Source of the DNA: a bacterium SCSIO 12844
GTDB taxonomy: Bacteria; Pseudomonadota; Gammaproteobacteria; Francisellales; Francisellaceae
Length of the DNA stretch: 64,000 nucleotides
Direction of reading: 5' to 3'
Assembly (NCBI GenBank): GCA_024397935.1
Contig: CP073743.1
Span: 1,116,001-1,180,000 of the forward strand
Below, piece by piece: positions 43,653 through 52,188 of the stretch. A model generated the notes under the pieces. It was not told the origin of the DNA and did not search any database. It was given only the letters and a program-made list of their open reading frames with translations. Made by a program: the position numbers and the translations under genes. Every line of letters starts with the position of its first letter. Positions within the stretch are counted from its first letter, which is position 1.

Positions 43653-44540
43653 ATGGTGCAAAAAGTAGTCATTATAATCTGTGGTTTATTTTGTATTGTA
43701 TTTGCCAATACATTTAATTTGGCTCTAGCGCATTCATTATCATTAGATGAAATGAATTTTGATTATCAAATAGATCCACAAAAAGGAGCTAAACCAAACT
43801 GGTATCCGTTAAGTGTATTTAATGATGGTAAAGAAACTTATATTGAATTTCCACCAAAAGTTAATGCACGTAATATGCCACAAATTTATGTTAAACCTTT
43901 AAATAATAATCAAGGTATTCCTACTTGGTATTGGCATCATAATTACTTGGTGATTAATCAAAATGTAAGTTCAATTAAGTTGGTTGAAAGTGGTAATACT
44001 GTAGTTGTAACAAATACAAAAAAACCACACCAATATATTGCACCACCGCCAAAATATCTTGCTAAATATTATCAAGGGCCAATTATTTATTTATTTGCAG
44101 GTATTGGGCAAAATGACAGCGCTACATTCTCTTCATTTTCTTCTAAGTTAGCATTCGAATATAACTGGGCTTTATCTAGGCACTGGTTATTTGGTTTAGG
44201 ACTTGGCGGCTATTTTATACCAAGTACAGGAGCAACTTCTTCTGAACATAAATCGCTTCAAAAGTATGGTGCTGACTTATATGCTAAAGGAAGTTATCTC
44301 TTTTTTAATGGCATCTATTTATCAGCAACAACAGGCCTTGGATATTCGAAAGACGAATGGACTGACAAATCAACAGATGAGAAAACGTCCAAATCAGGAC
44401 TTCAGCCTGAATTAGGCCTAGCTATGGGTTATTTAATTACACCTAAATTTTCTATTGATTTAAGCACTAATTATATGTTCAAAGCAGGTGGTTTATTCAG
44501 TAACATTTCTTTACAAATTGGGGTAGGTTATCATTTTTAA
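43653..44540 (+). CDS. VirB9/TrbG-like domain fused to an outer-membrane beta-barrel
   Basis: A 295-residue exported protein. After a signal peptide (residues 1-27) comes a domain with WYPLSVFNDGKETYIEFPP, then MPQIYV, YLVIN, SIKLVESG and VVVTN: the order and spacing of the C-terminal domain of VirB9/TrbG/CagX outer-membrane core proteins. After a Pro-rich link (HQYIAPPPK), residues about 140-295 form an alternating amphipathic beta-barrel of perhaps eight strands with terminal YHF, as in OmpW/OmpA-like proteins. I know of no described secretion component with this fusion. It stands directly upstream of dotH, 266 bp away, same strand. AAGGAAG lies eight bases before the ATG. An alternative is an unrelated porin with a chance VirB9-like front. 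Confidence 0.65.
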   Translation: MVQKVVIIICGLFCIVFANTFNLALAHSLSLDEMNFDYQIDPQKGAKPNWYPLSVFNDGKETYIEFPPKVNARNMPQIYVKPLNNNQGIPTWYWHHNYLVINQNVSSIKLVESGNTVVVTNTKKPHQYIAPPPKYLAKYYQGPIIYLFAGIGQNDSATFSSFSSKLAFEYNWALSRHWLFGLGLGGYFIPSTGATSSEHKSLQKYGADLYAKGSYLFFNGIYLSATTGLGYSKDEWTDKSTDEKTSKSGLQPELGLAMGYLITPKFSIDLSTNYMFKAGGLFSNISLQIGVGYHF

Positions 44541-44806
44541 TTATTATTATTTTGTTTATTTTTGATTTAAAATATTACAGTGTTTTTTGAGAGTAAATAT
44601 TTGTAAAATTTATTGTAAAACAATTAGTTATTTTTTGATTTTTTATTTTATTTTTTTCATTTTGCAGAGTAATATTACAAAATTACCTTAAAGATTCATT
44701 GGTTGTTATAAAAAAACTCGTTATTGTGTAAGAGCTAAAAAATAACAATAAAAACAAATAAACGATTTAAAGATTCACGAAGTGCTGTGATTAAGGGGTT
44801 TGGCTT

Positions 44807-45679
44807 TTGAAAAGAATCGTCCTTCTGTGCGCCTGTTTATACTTAGGCGTCTTTGCGCAATCTTATGCTGCAACAAATCAAAAAGATATGACGAAAGATG
44901 CTGCATTTTCTAATATGACTAATCAGGCATTTCCATTGACGCCTGATCAAATAGAGGCAGTTAAAAGCTTAATCGCTGAACGTCAAAAAGCATCTTCTGC
45001 TGCTCCTGGAACAAGTGATCAAGAAAGCTCTACTCGTACCTTATTAGTTAACCTTGACCCAACTAAACGTTTTGTCCCGCCAGTTGTGCGTATTGGTGTT
45101 GGCATGATTACATCAGTTGTATTTACAGATGCTAATGGTAAAGTTTGGCCAATTACTCAATATAGTATTGGTGATTCCAAAAGTTATAATGTAATGTGGC
45201 AGAAAAAAGGTGGTGTCCTTATGATCCAAGGGCTTAAACCTTTTAAGCAAACAAATATGGCAGTAATGCTTCAAGGCTTGCAAATACCAGTTATGGTAAC
45301 GTTATTAACAGGACAAGATAAATGGGATTATATGGACTATATTCGAGTTCAAGCTAAAAGCCCAACTGGTAGTGCGTTAGCAGAGGCAGTTAGCCAAGCA
45401 CCTAAATATTTAACAGACTTATTGTCAGGCCTTCCGCCACAAGGTGCAGTTGCGATGGGAGTTTCCGGAGCAACTGATGTGCAAGTTTGGCGATATAATG
45501 GTAGCTATTTAGTTTTAACACCAGCTACTTTAGTTTCACCTGCATGGACAGCTAGAGCACAAGATAATGGTATGGTCAAAATGAATGCATATGAAATTTC
45601 TCAAACACCTTATCTTATTCTCAGTAATAATGATCAGGTTGAGCATGTAACTATTACATCAGTGGGGACAGGCTCATGA
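44807..45679 (+). CDS. dotH: Type IVB secretion outer-membrane core protein DotH/IcmK
   Basis: A 290-residue exported protein with signal peptide (RIVLLCACLYLGVFAQSYA). The conserved part includes PPVVRIGVGMITSVVFTDANG, YSIGDSKSYNV, then MAVMLQGLQIPVMVTLLTG, as in DotH/IcmK and TraN of IncI plasmids. DotH is part of the outer-membrane core complex with DotC, DotD and DotG. The start must be TTG 44807, preceded by AAGGGG, because later ATGs would lose the signal peptide; a weak start in a structural gene suggests low or coupled expression. It overlaps dotG by 4 bp. An 11-bp direct repeat (TTAAAGATTCA at 44688 and 44767) lies upstream. Confidence 0.87.
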   Translation: MKRIVLLCACLYLGVFAQSYAATNQKDMTKDAAFSNMTNQAFPLTPDQIEAVKSLIAERQKASSAAPGTSDQESSTRTLLVNLDPTKRFVPPVVRIGVGMITSVVFTDANGKVWPITQYSIGDSKSYNVMWQKKGGVLMIQGLKPFKQTNMAVMLQGLQIPVMVTLLTGQDKWDYMDYIRVQAKSPTGSALAEAVSQAPKYLTDLLSGLPPQGAVAMGVSGATDVQVWRYNGSYLVLTPATLVSPAWTARAQDNGMVKMNAYEISQTPYLILSNNDQVEHVTITSVGTGS

Positions 45680-47112
45680 AAAAAATATTAGGTAAAATTT
45701 GGAAAAGTCCTCGAGGTAGAGTCTTAATCTTTATCTCTGGAGCGGTTGTCGTATTTATTGTCGGCGCAAATTTATTACTAGATAAAAGTAAAGCGCCTGT
45801 AATGCCATCAAAGTCAGCTAGTATTAATATTAGCCCAAATCAGACGGTAAAAGTTGATGCTGCAGATCAACAGTATCAGGACTTAGCTGATAAGCATCAG
45901 CAAGATGCACGTGAGAATGCACAACAATCTGGTAAAAGTTATATGGCAAGTATTTTTTCTTTTTCAGATTCAAAAGATAAAAATGCAAATGCTGGAAATA
46001 GTAGTAGCTCAGGTAGCTCTAGTTCTGCGGATAACAAAAGTATGGACCCAAAAAGCTTTTATGAAAATAAAGAAGCGAATAAACCTAAACAATCTGCTGC
46101 AGCAGGTAGTGGCTATACTGGCTATTCTGGGGATGGTTCTAACAGTAATAATAGCGGTAATAATTATACTGGCTATGTTAATCCAAAACTTCAAAGTGAA
46201 TATGAAAAACAAATGTCTGAAAGCTTAAAAGATTTAGTAAAAGCTTGGGGAGAGGGCTATCAAGCTCAAACAGTTGAAGCTGAACAAGATTCCAACGGTC
46301 CTGGTAATGGTTTTGGACCAGGTCAAGGCCCAGTTATGATTAAAGCAGGTTCAATATTATTTGCTGTGATTGATACGGCAGTTAATAGTGATCAGGCGGG
46401 TACTCCTGTACTTGCAACAATTGTTACAGGTCCATATAAGGGTACTAAATTACTTGGTAGCTTTAAGCGTGAAGAAGATCGCTTGGTTATTCAATTTAGT
46501 ATGATGTCGATGCCATCAATGGGTAAAAGTATTGGTATCAATGCTTATGCAATTGATTCAAGAACAGCTCAGACTGCACTTGCTTCTGATGTAGATAATC
46601 ACTATCTAACACGTTGGGGTGGTTTGCTTGGTTCGGCATTTTTGCAAGGGTTTGGTACTTACTTTAGTAATACAACTAGTAATTCATCATCAACAGACTG
46701 CCCAGAAGGTAGCTTCTGTATTATCAATGGTGATCAGTTCCAAACAAGTGTTAGAGATGGTATTTACTCTGGCTTTGGGCAAGTTGGTACAGCACTAGCG
46801 GATGCAATGGGTAAAAACTTCAATCGTCCACCAACTGTAACCTTAGACCAAGGTACTGGTGTTGGTATCCTATTCATGTCAGATGTTACAATGACTGGCA
46901 GCGCCAATAGTAATGTAAAAGGTGTTTTAGGTGTTGATGAACCATCTTCTAATTCTAACTCACTTCCTGATGACAGACCATCATATAACACATCAAGTCG
47001 TAATCCATCAAGTACGACAAACTCTTCTTATACAAATACGGGTGGTTCAAATAACTATAATAGTGCTAGTGCTTATAGCCAAGGGCAATCAAATCAAAAT
47101 TATAACAATTAA
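45676..47112 (+). CDS. dotG: Type IVB secretion channel protein DotG/IcmE (compact)
   Basis: A 478-residue protein with one membrane helix (about residues 15-33), a Ser/Asn/Gly-rich linker (about 80-165) and a TrbI/VirB10-like C-terminal domain (about 215-410: GSILFAVIDTAVNSDQ, KLLGSFKREEDRLVIQFSMM). DotG spans from inner to outer membrane and forms the central channel. Legionella DotG is about twice this length because of a long pentapeptide-like repeat region, which is absent here. The size is nearer TraO of IncI plasmids. The Asn/Ser-rich tail after the TrbI domain is unusual. Translationally coupled to dotH. Confidence 0.87.
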   Translation: MKKILGKIWKSPRGRVLIFISGAVVVFIVGANLLLDKSKAPVMPSKSASINISPNQTVKVDAADQQYQDLADKHQQDARENAQQSGKSYMASIFSFSDSKDKNANAGNSSSSGSSSSADNKSMDPKSFYENKEANKPKQSAAAGSGYTGYSGDGSNSNNSGNNYTGYVNPKLQSEYEKQMSESLKDLVKAWGEGYQAQTVEAEQDSNGPGNGFGPGQGPVMIKAGSILFAVIDTAVNSDQAGTPVLATIVTGPYKGTKLLGSFKREEDRLVIQFSMMSMPSMGKSIGINAYAIDSRTAQTALASDVDNHYLTRWGGLLGSAFLQGFGTYFSNTTSNSSSTDCPEGSFCIINGDQFQTSVRDGIYSGFGQVGTALADAMGKNFNRPPTVTLDQGTGVGILFMSDVTMTGSANSNVKGVLGVDEPSSNSNSLPDDRPSYNTSSRNPSSTTNSSYTNTGGSNNYNSASAYSQGQSNQNYNN

Positions 47113-47130
47113 TAAAGTTCGGAGATAACG

Positions 47131-47919
47131 ATGGAAAATTACGATTTTGAAAATGATGCAGTAGAGTCAAATACGCAATCGACTGCAACTCAAACACATG
47201 ATTCGGCTGAAAACCAACCGAAGAAGAAAAAGGGTTTGGAATTTAATTCATCATGGGTAATCTATGGTGTAGGTGGTATCGCTATTTTATTTGCTATCTA
47301 TATGTTTTATGGGATGATTTCGCCATCTAAGCCTAAGAAAGCTGCGCCTAAGCCAAGTGTACTAGAGCAAAGCTTTGCACCGGTTGCAAAACCTAAAGTT
47401 CAGCAAGTGCAAGTACAAGATACTTCTAATCAGGTTATGAATGCATCAGTAGCTAAAATGCAGTCAGATACTCAAAAAGCTTTAAATGAAGTAGCTCAAA
47501 ACTTAAAAGCTGAAGCACATTATGTTTCTGAAGGTATGAAGCAGCTAAATGATCAACAAAAACAAATTGCTCAACATCAAGTGCAGATGACAAAAACAAT
47601 TCAAGAGTTATCTAAAGCTGTGCGTGATGTTCAGCAAGGTATTGATCGTGCTAACTCACAAGTGAAGCATATGGCTAACCTTCAAACAAGCCTAGCTAGT
47701 GTCAGTCAACAATTAGCAATGTTACAAGCCGAGCGTACAAATATGGCTGATCCTTTACAACTATCTGCTGTAATGCCTAATAGAGCGTGGTTGCAGAATT
47801 CTAAAGGTAGTACAATTGCTGTAACTGTTGGTAGTCAATTGCAAGGTTACGGAAGTGTTACTAAAATTGATAGTGAGAATAATAAAGTTTATACTAGTTC
47901 AGGTTATGTTTTTGAATGA
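47131..47919 (+). CDS. dotF: Type IVB secretion protein DotF/IcmG
   Basis: A 262-residue inner-membrane protein: acidic Gln/Thr-rich cytoplasmic start, a KKKK stretch, one membrane helix (about residues 42-64), a long Gln-rich coiled coil (about 100-200) and a small C-terminal beta domain (AWLQNSKGSTIAVTVGSQL). Topology, size and position after dotG match DotF/IcmG, which associates with the DotG channel. Starts 18 bp after dotG. Sequence conservation in this family is low, so position carries much weight. Confidence 0.78.
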   Translation: MENYDFENDAVESNTQSTATQTHDSAENQPKKKKGLEFNSSWVIYGVGGIAILFAIYMFYGMISPSKPKKAAPKPSVLEQSFAPVAKPKVQQVQVQDTSNQVMNASVAKMQSDTQKALNEVAQNLKAEAHYVSEGMKQLNDQQKQIAQHQVQMTKTIQELSKAVRDVQQGIDRANSQVKHMANLQTSLASVSQQLAMLQAERTNMADPLQLSAVMPNRAWLQNSKGSTIAVTVGSQLQGYGSVTKIDSENNKVYTSSGYVFE

Positions 47920-48000
47920 ATCGTAATTTATTCAAAAATTTAACTAAACAAAAAAACGCATTTTATAATAACATAAATAATAACAAATCAGGAATGCACA

Positions 48001-51000
48001 ATGGCTTTAGTGAAGGGTATTTATAATTCGATTGAGGAATTGTTTGCTTGGATTAGCATGTATGGCAAGCAATCAATTAATGCATATTGCGACTTAGAAA
48101 GTGCTGATAGTAAAAATGTTTTAGTTGCAAAAGATGGCTCTTTAGCTTCGATTATCCGTTTGGATGGCTTCCATCGATTTGTATCCTTTGATGAATTTAA
48201 TTTTATTAGTTCGCGTATCACAGATGCATTGCAACCTGTTTTTAATATTGAAGGACATACCTTACAATTTTTCTTTTCTTATGACCCAAACTCAATTGAA
48301 GAAGAGATTGAAAAATCACTTGAGCCGGCAAAAAAATCAGCTGAGAGAATAGGCCTTAAAATTGATGATATTTTTGAGTCAAGAAAACAGGCGTTAAAGA
48401 AATTCTGTTCAACTGAAAGTTGTTTTATTGTTATTTGGACAAGTACAAAAGTTCTAGCAAAAGTCGCTTATAATCAGGCTGCCAAAGCACATAGTGATCG
48501 TATTAGAAAAGCAAAATTATCACATGCAAAAAAAGCACAGCGTTTGTTTAGTGTATTGCCAGAAATTAGAAATATTCACCAATCGTTAGTTGATAGTTTA
48601 ATGGAAGATTTAAACTATACTGGCTTATATGTGAAACTATTGGATGTACATACAGCGGTTCGAGAAATTAGAAAAACTGTTGATCCAGATAATACAGATC
48701 CAACTTGGACACCATCATTGCCTGGTGATCGTCTACCTTTTAAATTATCAGAGAAAGAATATAAAGATTTATCTCCTTATCTTTGGACACCATTAGATGA
48801 GCAAATTTTTGCACGTCCAGCAGAAAATGAAGACTTAAAAATATCAAAATTTGGTGATAACATTTATGCGCCAATGTTTATTGATTTATACCCTAAAGAT
48901 GTAAAGCCATTTTATGAATTATTTAGACGCTTAAAAGAATCTGGTATGCCGTGGCGGATTTCTTATTCGATTAATGCTAAGGGGATGAGTATTGTTAAAA
49001 CTAAGGCAATATTAGCTCAATTTTTGACATTTACTTCATCTCAGAATAAATTAATTGTAGAGGCTAATCGCCTTTTAAAACAAATCGATGAGTCGAGTGA
49101 TGACCCAGTGATTAAAATATCTATTTGTTTTGCTACATGGGCACCAGCAGATAAAGAAACTCTGTTAAGAGAACGTTCTTCAAGATTATATAAAGTAATT
49201 CAAGGTTGGGGTGGTGCAGAAGTAAGTGATATATTTGGAGATCCATTTGCTGCAACAGCGTCATCGGCTTTATCATTAGTTCGCAGTAATGCAATTCCTG
49301 CTTCAGCTGCACCATTATCTGATGTCGTAAGAATGCTACCTACAGTTAGACCGGCTTCACCATGGGAAGATGGTGCTTTATTATTTAGATCACCTGATGG
49401 AAAAATATGGCCATTTCAACCAGGATCTTCGCAACAAGTTAGTTGGATTGATTTGATATATGCTCGTTCAGGCTCTGGTAAATCTGTATTATTGAACTCA
49501 ATCAACCTAGGTGTTTGTTTATCTAAAGGTTTAGATAATATACCTTATATTGCAATGATTGATATTGGGCCATCATCAAAAGGCTTTGTTAGTTTATTAC
49601 AACAAGCTTTGCCTGAAGATCAACGTCATACTGCTATGTACCACCGAATGAAAATGTCAAAAGAAGATGCAGTTAATCCTTTTGATACCATACTGGGTGC
49701 AAGATACCCAACAAGTGCGCATAGAATTTTCTTAGTTAACTTTGTTAGTGCCTTAGTATTGGATAATGTTGATGATAGCCTACCTGAAGGTATGGCTGGT
49801 ATGATTAGTATGATCATTGATGAGACTTATAAGCAATACAGTGATGATCAGCAACCAAAACCATATACACCGGGTTTAAATAACGATATTGACCAGAAAA
49901 TTAATGAAGTCGCACCAGGGGAAACTTTTAAATCTTGGTGGGATATTGTTGATAAATTATTTGCACATCAAGAATACAGGTTAGCTCAATTAGCACAGTG
50001 TTATGCTATGCCTAATATTGCTGATACAGTATCAATGGCTCACCACTATGCTATTAAAGATTTATATGGTGGTGTGACAATGTCAACAGGTGAAGATTAT
50101 ATCACTGCCTATTGTCGTTTAATATCAAGTGTGATTCGTAATTTCCCATCATTAGTAGATATCACTAATTTATTTGTTTCATCATCACGTATTATTTCAA
50201 TTGACTTAAATGATGTAGCACATGGTGGTAGTGAAACTGCAAATAAACAAACATCGATTGCTTATATGTTGGCACGTCATGTAATTGCACAACACTTCTT
50301 TACAGGTTTGGATGAATTAAAATCATTTCCAGAAGTTTATCGTCCTTATCATGCTGAACGTTTTCGTCAAATGGCAAATGAGCCAAAGCGTCTTGTATTT
50401 GATGAGTTCCATAGAACAGCAAAAAGTACAGCAGTAAGAGAACAAGTTTTACGTGATATGCGTGAGGGAAGAAAGTGGAAAGTACAAATTTCATTGGCTT
50501 CACAGTCATTACAAGATTTTGATCCTTTAATGCTTGAGTTTGCAACATCTGTATTTATTTTAGATGCAGGCCCACAAAAAGCAATTGACGAAACATGTCA
50601 TACATTTGGTCTAACAGATACTGAACGCTTAGCATTAAGAACTAGAGTACATGGCCCAAGTAGTAAAGGGGCAACATTTATTGCACAGTTTGCAACTAAA
50701 AAAGGTTCAAATACACAGCTTTTAACAGCAACATTAGGTGCTGTAGAGCTATGGGCGTTAAATACGACATTAGAAGATGCTTATATTCGTGATTCTTTAT
50801 ATGATCGGATTGATCCTGTTCAAGCTCGTCAATTGTTAGCCTACCGTTTCCCAAGTGGTAGTGCAGCTGAATATATTGAAGTGATGAGTAAAGATAATCC
50901 AGATAAGAATGTACGTGTATTTTGTAATGAGATTATTGATGAGATGGTTACAGAGTATTTCCGTAAGCAGCAATTTAGTTTAAGACAGCAAATGATGTAA
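48001..51000 (+). CDS. dotO: Type IVB secretion ATPase DotO/IcmB
   Basis: A 999-residue VirB4/TraU-class ATPase. Walker A is RSGSGKSVLLN (about residue 490) and Walker B LVFDEFHRT (about 798-806), followed by SLASQSLQDFDPLMLE. The family N-terminal domain opens with an acidic-helical stretch and YCDLESADSKN. DotO forms hexamers at the cytoplasmic mouth of the Dot/Icm channel and works with DotB. Length is close to Legionella DotO (about 1009). In Legionella dotE, dotP and dotN lie between dotF and dotO; here only 81 bp separate them. Confidence 0.9.
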   Translation: MALVKGIYNSIEELFAWISMYGKQSINAYCDLESADSKNVLVAKDGSLASIIRLDGFHRFVSFDEFNFISSRITDALQPVFNIEGHTLQFFFSYDPNSIEEEIEKSLEPAKKSAERIGLKIDDIFESRKQALKKFCSTESCFIVIWTSTKVLAKVAYNQAAKAHSDRIRKAKLSHAKKAQRLFSVLPEIRNIHQSLVDSLMEDLNYTGLYVKLLDVHTAVREIRKTVDPDNTDPTWTPSLPGDRLPFKLSEKEYKDLSPYLWTPLDEQIFARPAENEDLKISKFGDNIYAPMFIDLYPKDVKPFYELFRRLKESGMPWRISYSINAKGMSIVKTKAILAQFLTFTSSQNKLIVEANRLLKQIDESSDDPVIKISICFATWAPADKETLLRERSSRLYKVIQGWGGAEVSDIFGDPFAATASSALSLVRSNAIPASAAPLSDVVRMLPTVRPASPWEDGALLFRSPDGKIWPFQPGSSQQVSWIDLIYARSGSGKSVLLNSINLGVCLSKGLDNIPYIAMIDIGPSSKGFVSLLQQALPEDQRHTAMYHRMKMSKEDAVNPFDTILGARYPTSAHRIFLVNFVSALVLDNVDDSLPEGMAGMISMIIDETYKQYSDDQQPKPYTPGLNNDIDQKINEVAPGETFKSWWDIVDKLFAHQEYRLAQLAQCYAMPNIADTVSMAHHYAIKDLYGGVTMSTGEDYITAYCRLISSVIRNFPSLVDITNLFVSSSRIISIDLNDVAHGGSETANKQTSIAYMLARHVIAQHFFTGLDELKSFPEVYRPYHAERFRQMANEPKRLVFDEFHRTAKSTAVREQVLRDMREGRKWKVQISLASQSLQDFDPLMLEFATSVFILDAGPQKAIDETCHTFGLTDTERLALRTRVHGPSSKGATFIAQFATKKGSNTQLLTATLGAVELWALNTTLEDAYIRDSLYDRIDPVQARQLLAYRFPSGSAAEYIEVMSKDNPDKNVRVFCNEIIDEMVTEYFRKQQFSLRQQMM

Positions 51001-51021
51001 ATAAGGTAAAAGGGTAGTGAT

Positions 51022-51453
51022 ATGTCTTTTAAAGATGATGTAGTTCGTTACTGGGGATCATTTCATAACCCAGTTTTAAATAATTTGCTGACAAATATTG
51101 AACATATTGAAGGTAAGCGCTATGGCGATGTCATCAATTTTGAAACTGATTTAGAGGAGATTGCTAAATCATACTATAATTGCAGCTTTAACGAAGATAA
51201 TGGCCGTAACTTAATTAGTTTATGTAATGAAATGCCTTTAGCTTATATGGCTTACTTTATTCATCAGTTGCATAAGCATAATGCAAATTATTTTGGTGAA
51301 TTATTTGGCTATATGGAGGCAAATAAATCTGATGGCGCAGTTACTTTTTTTGCAGAGCGTAATCGTTTGTTTGAGCGTGCTCAGATGTTATCTCGCGTTT
51401 TTTCGCAAGAGCGTTTAGAGGCAGTAAATGAAGCATTAGAAGAAGTAATATAG
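51022..51453 (+). CDS. icmW: IcmW-like effector adaptor of the Dot/Icm system
   Basis: A 143-residue acidic cytosolic protein. Its C-terminus aligns by eye with IcmW: FF-x2-RN-x2-FER-x3-LSRVF-x-Q-x-RL, then ALE near the end; the start (YWGSFHNPVLNN) also fits (YW-x3-LDP in IcmW). IcmW with IcmS forms a chaperone that brings effectors to the DotL coupling complex. In Legionella icmW is in another Dot/Icm block together with icmX; here it sits between dotO and dotI, 21 bp after dotO. IcmS is not in the window. The identification rests on recalled family sequence, not on a search. Confidence 0.72.
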   Translation: MSFKDDVVRYWGSFHNPVLNNLLTNIEHIEGKRYGDVINFETDLEEIAKSYYNCSFNEDNGRNLISLCNEMPLAYMAYFIHQLHKHNANYFGELFGYMEANKSDGAVTFFAERNRLFERAQMLSRVFSQERLEAVNEALEEVI

Positions 51454-51521
51454 TAAATAGTTTAAAATTAGAGTTAGAATTATGGTAATAGAATTAAAAA
51501 AACAAAACCAAGGTGATGTTT

Positions 51522-52148
51522 ATGGCTGAAGATGTATTAACCCAAATTATTAAGCGTAATGATTTTTTTAAACAGAACTTTAAACGTATAACAACAGTTT
51601 TATTAATTAGTTGTATATTAAATGTTGTATTATTTGTAGGTTTAATGTTTACAATAGCGTCTAAGCCACAGTCTAGCTATTTTGCAGTTACTGAAAATGG
51701 TCGCTTACTTCAATTACAAGGTACTAAAACTGCACAAATTACAGATGCAATGGTCGTATCTTGGGTTTCGCAAGTTGTACCAAAACTATATGTGTTAGAT
51801 TTCTTAAATTATCGCTCACAATTAAATGATATTAATAAATATTTTACTAACTATGGTTGGAATAGTTATTCGACTGCGTTTAAAAGTGTATTGGATCAAA
51901 TTGTTAAAGATAAATTAGTTACGCGTGCAACATTACAAGATGTACCTGTTGTAACTGCGAAAGGTTCAGTTAATGGTGTTATGGCGTGGAAAGTTCAAGT
52001 GCCTGTAATGATTAACTTCCAGCAAGGTAAAAAAGAGCAAACTAATCAGTTTATCTTATCACTTACAATTATGAAGAATTCAAATACAGAAAGTGGTGAG
52101 TTATTAGGAATATCTCAGGTTGTTGAACAACCGTATACTAGTAAATAA
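51522..52148 (+). CDS. dotI: Type IVB secretion inner-membrane protein DotI/IcmL
   Basis: A 208-residue protein: short cytoplasmic start with IIKRNDFFKQNFKR, one membrane helix (about residues 24-45), then a VirB8-like periplasmic domain (YFAVTENGRLLQL, LDFLNYRSQLND, KYFTNYGWNSYSTAF). These match DotI/IcmL and IncI TraM. It forms part of the inner-membrane complex with DotJ; no dotJ partner is seen here. Start ATG 51522 follows AAGGTG with 6-bp spacing; a GTG (51513) and ATG (51516) just upstream were rejected. Last gene of the cluster. Confidence 0.88.
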   Translation: MAEDVLTQIIKRNDFFKQNFKRITTVLLISCILNVVLFVGLMFTIASKPQSSYFAVTENGRLLQLQGTKTAQITDAMVVSWVSQVVPKLYVLDFLNYRSQLNDINKYFTNYGWNSYSTAFKSVLDQIVKDKLVTRATLQDVPVVTAKGSVNGVMAWKVQVPVMINFQQGKKEQTNQFILSLTIMKNSNTESGELLGISQVVEQPYTSK

Positions 52149-52171
52149 GTAGAACGACTGTTCTATTTATT
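52144..52171. terminator. Terminator-like hairpin between dotI and purB
   Basis: A 12-bp stem AATAAGTAGAAC/GTTCTATTTATT with one G-U pair and a GACT loop, overlapping the dotI stop codon. T-rich sequence follows on the plus strand (TGTAGTTATATTG). It lies between convergent genes and could act in both directions. Confidence 0.55.
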
Positions 52172-52188
52172 GTAGTTATATTGTTTGC

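Noticed and set aside
43653-44540. Reading this gene simply as an ordinary porin
   Set aside because: The N-terminal third follows the VirB9/TrbG pattern, which porins do not have, and the barrel is confined to the C-terminal half; kept as a fusion candidate with moderate confidence.
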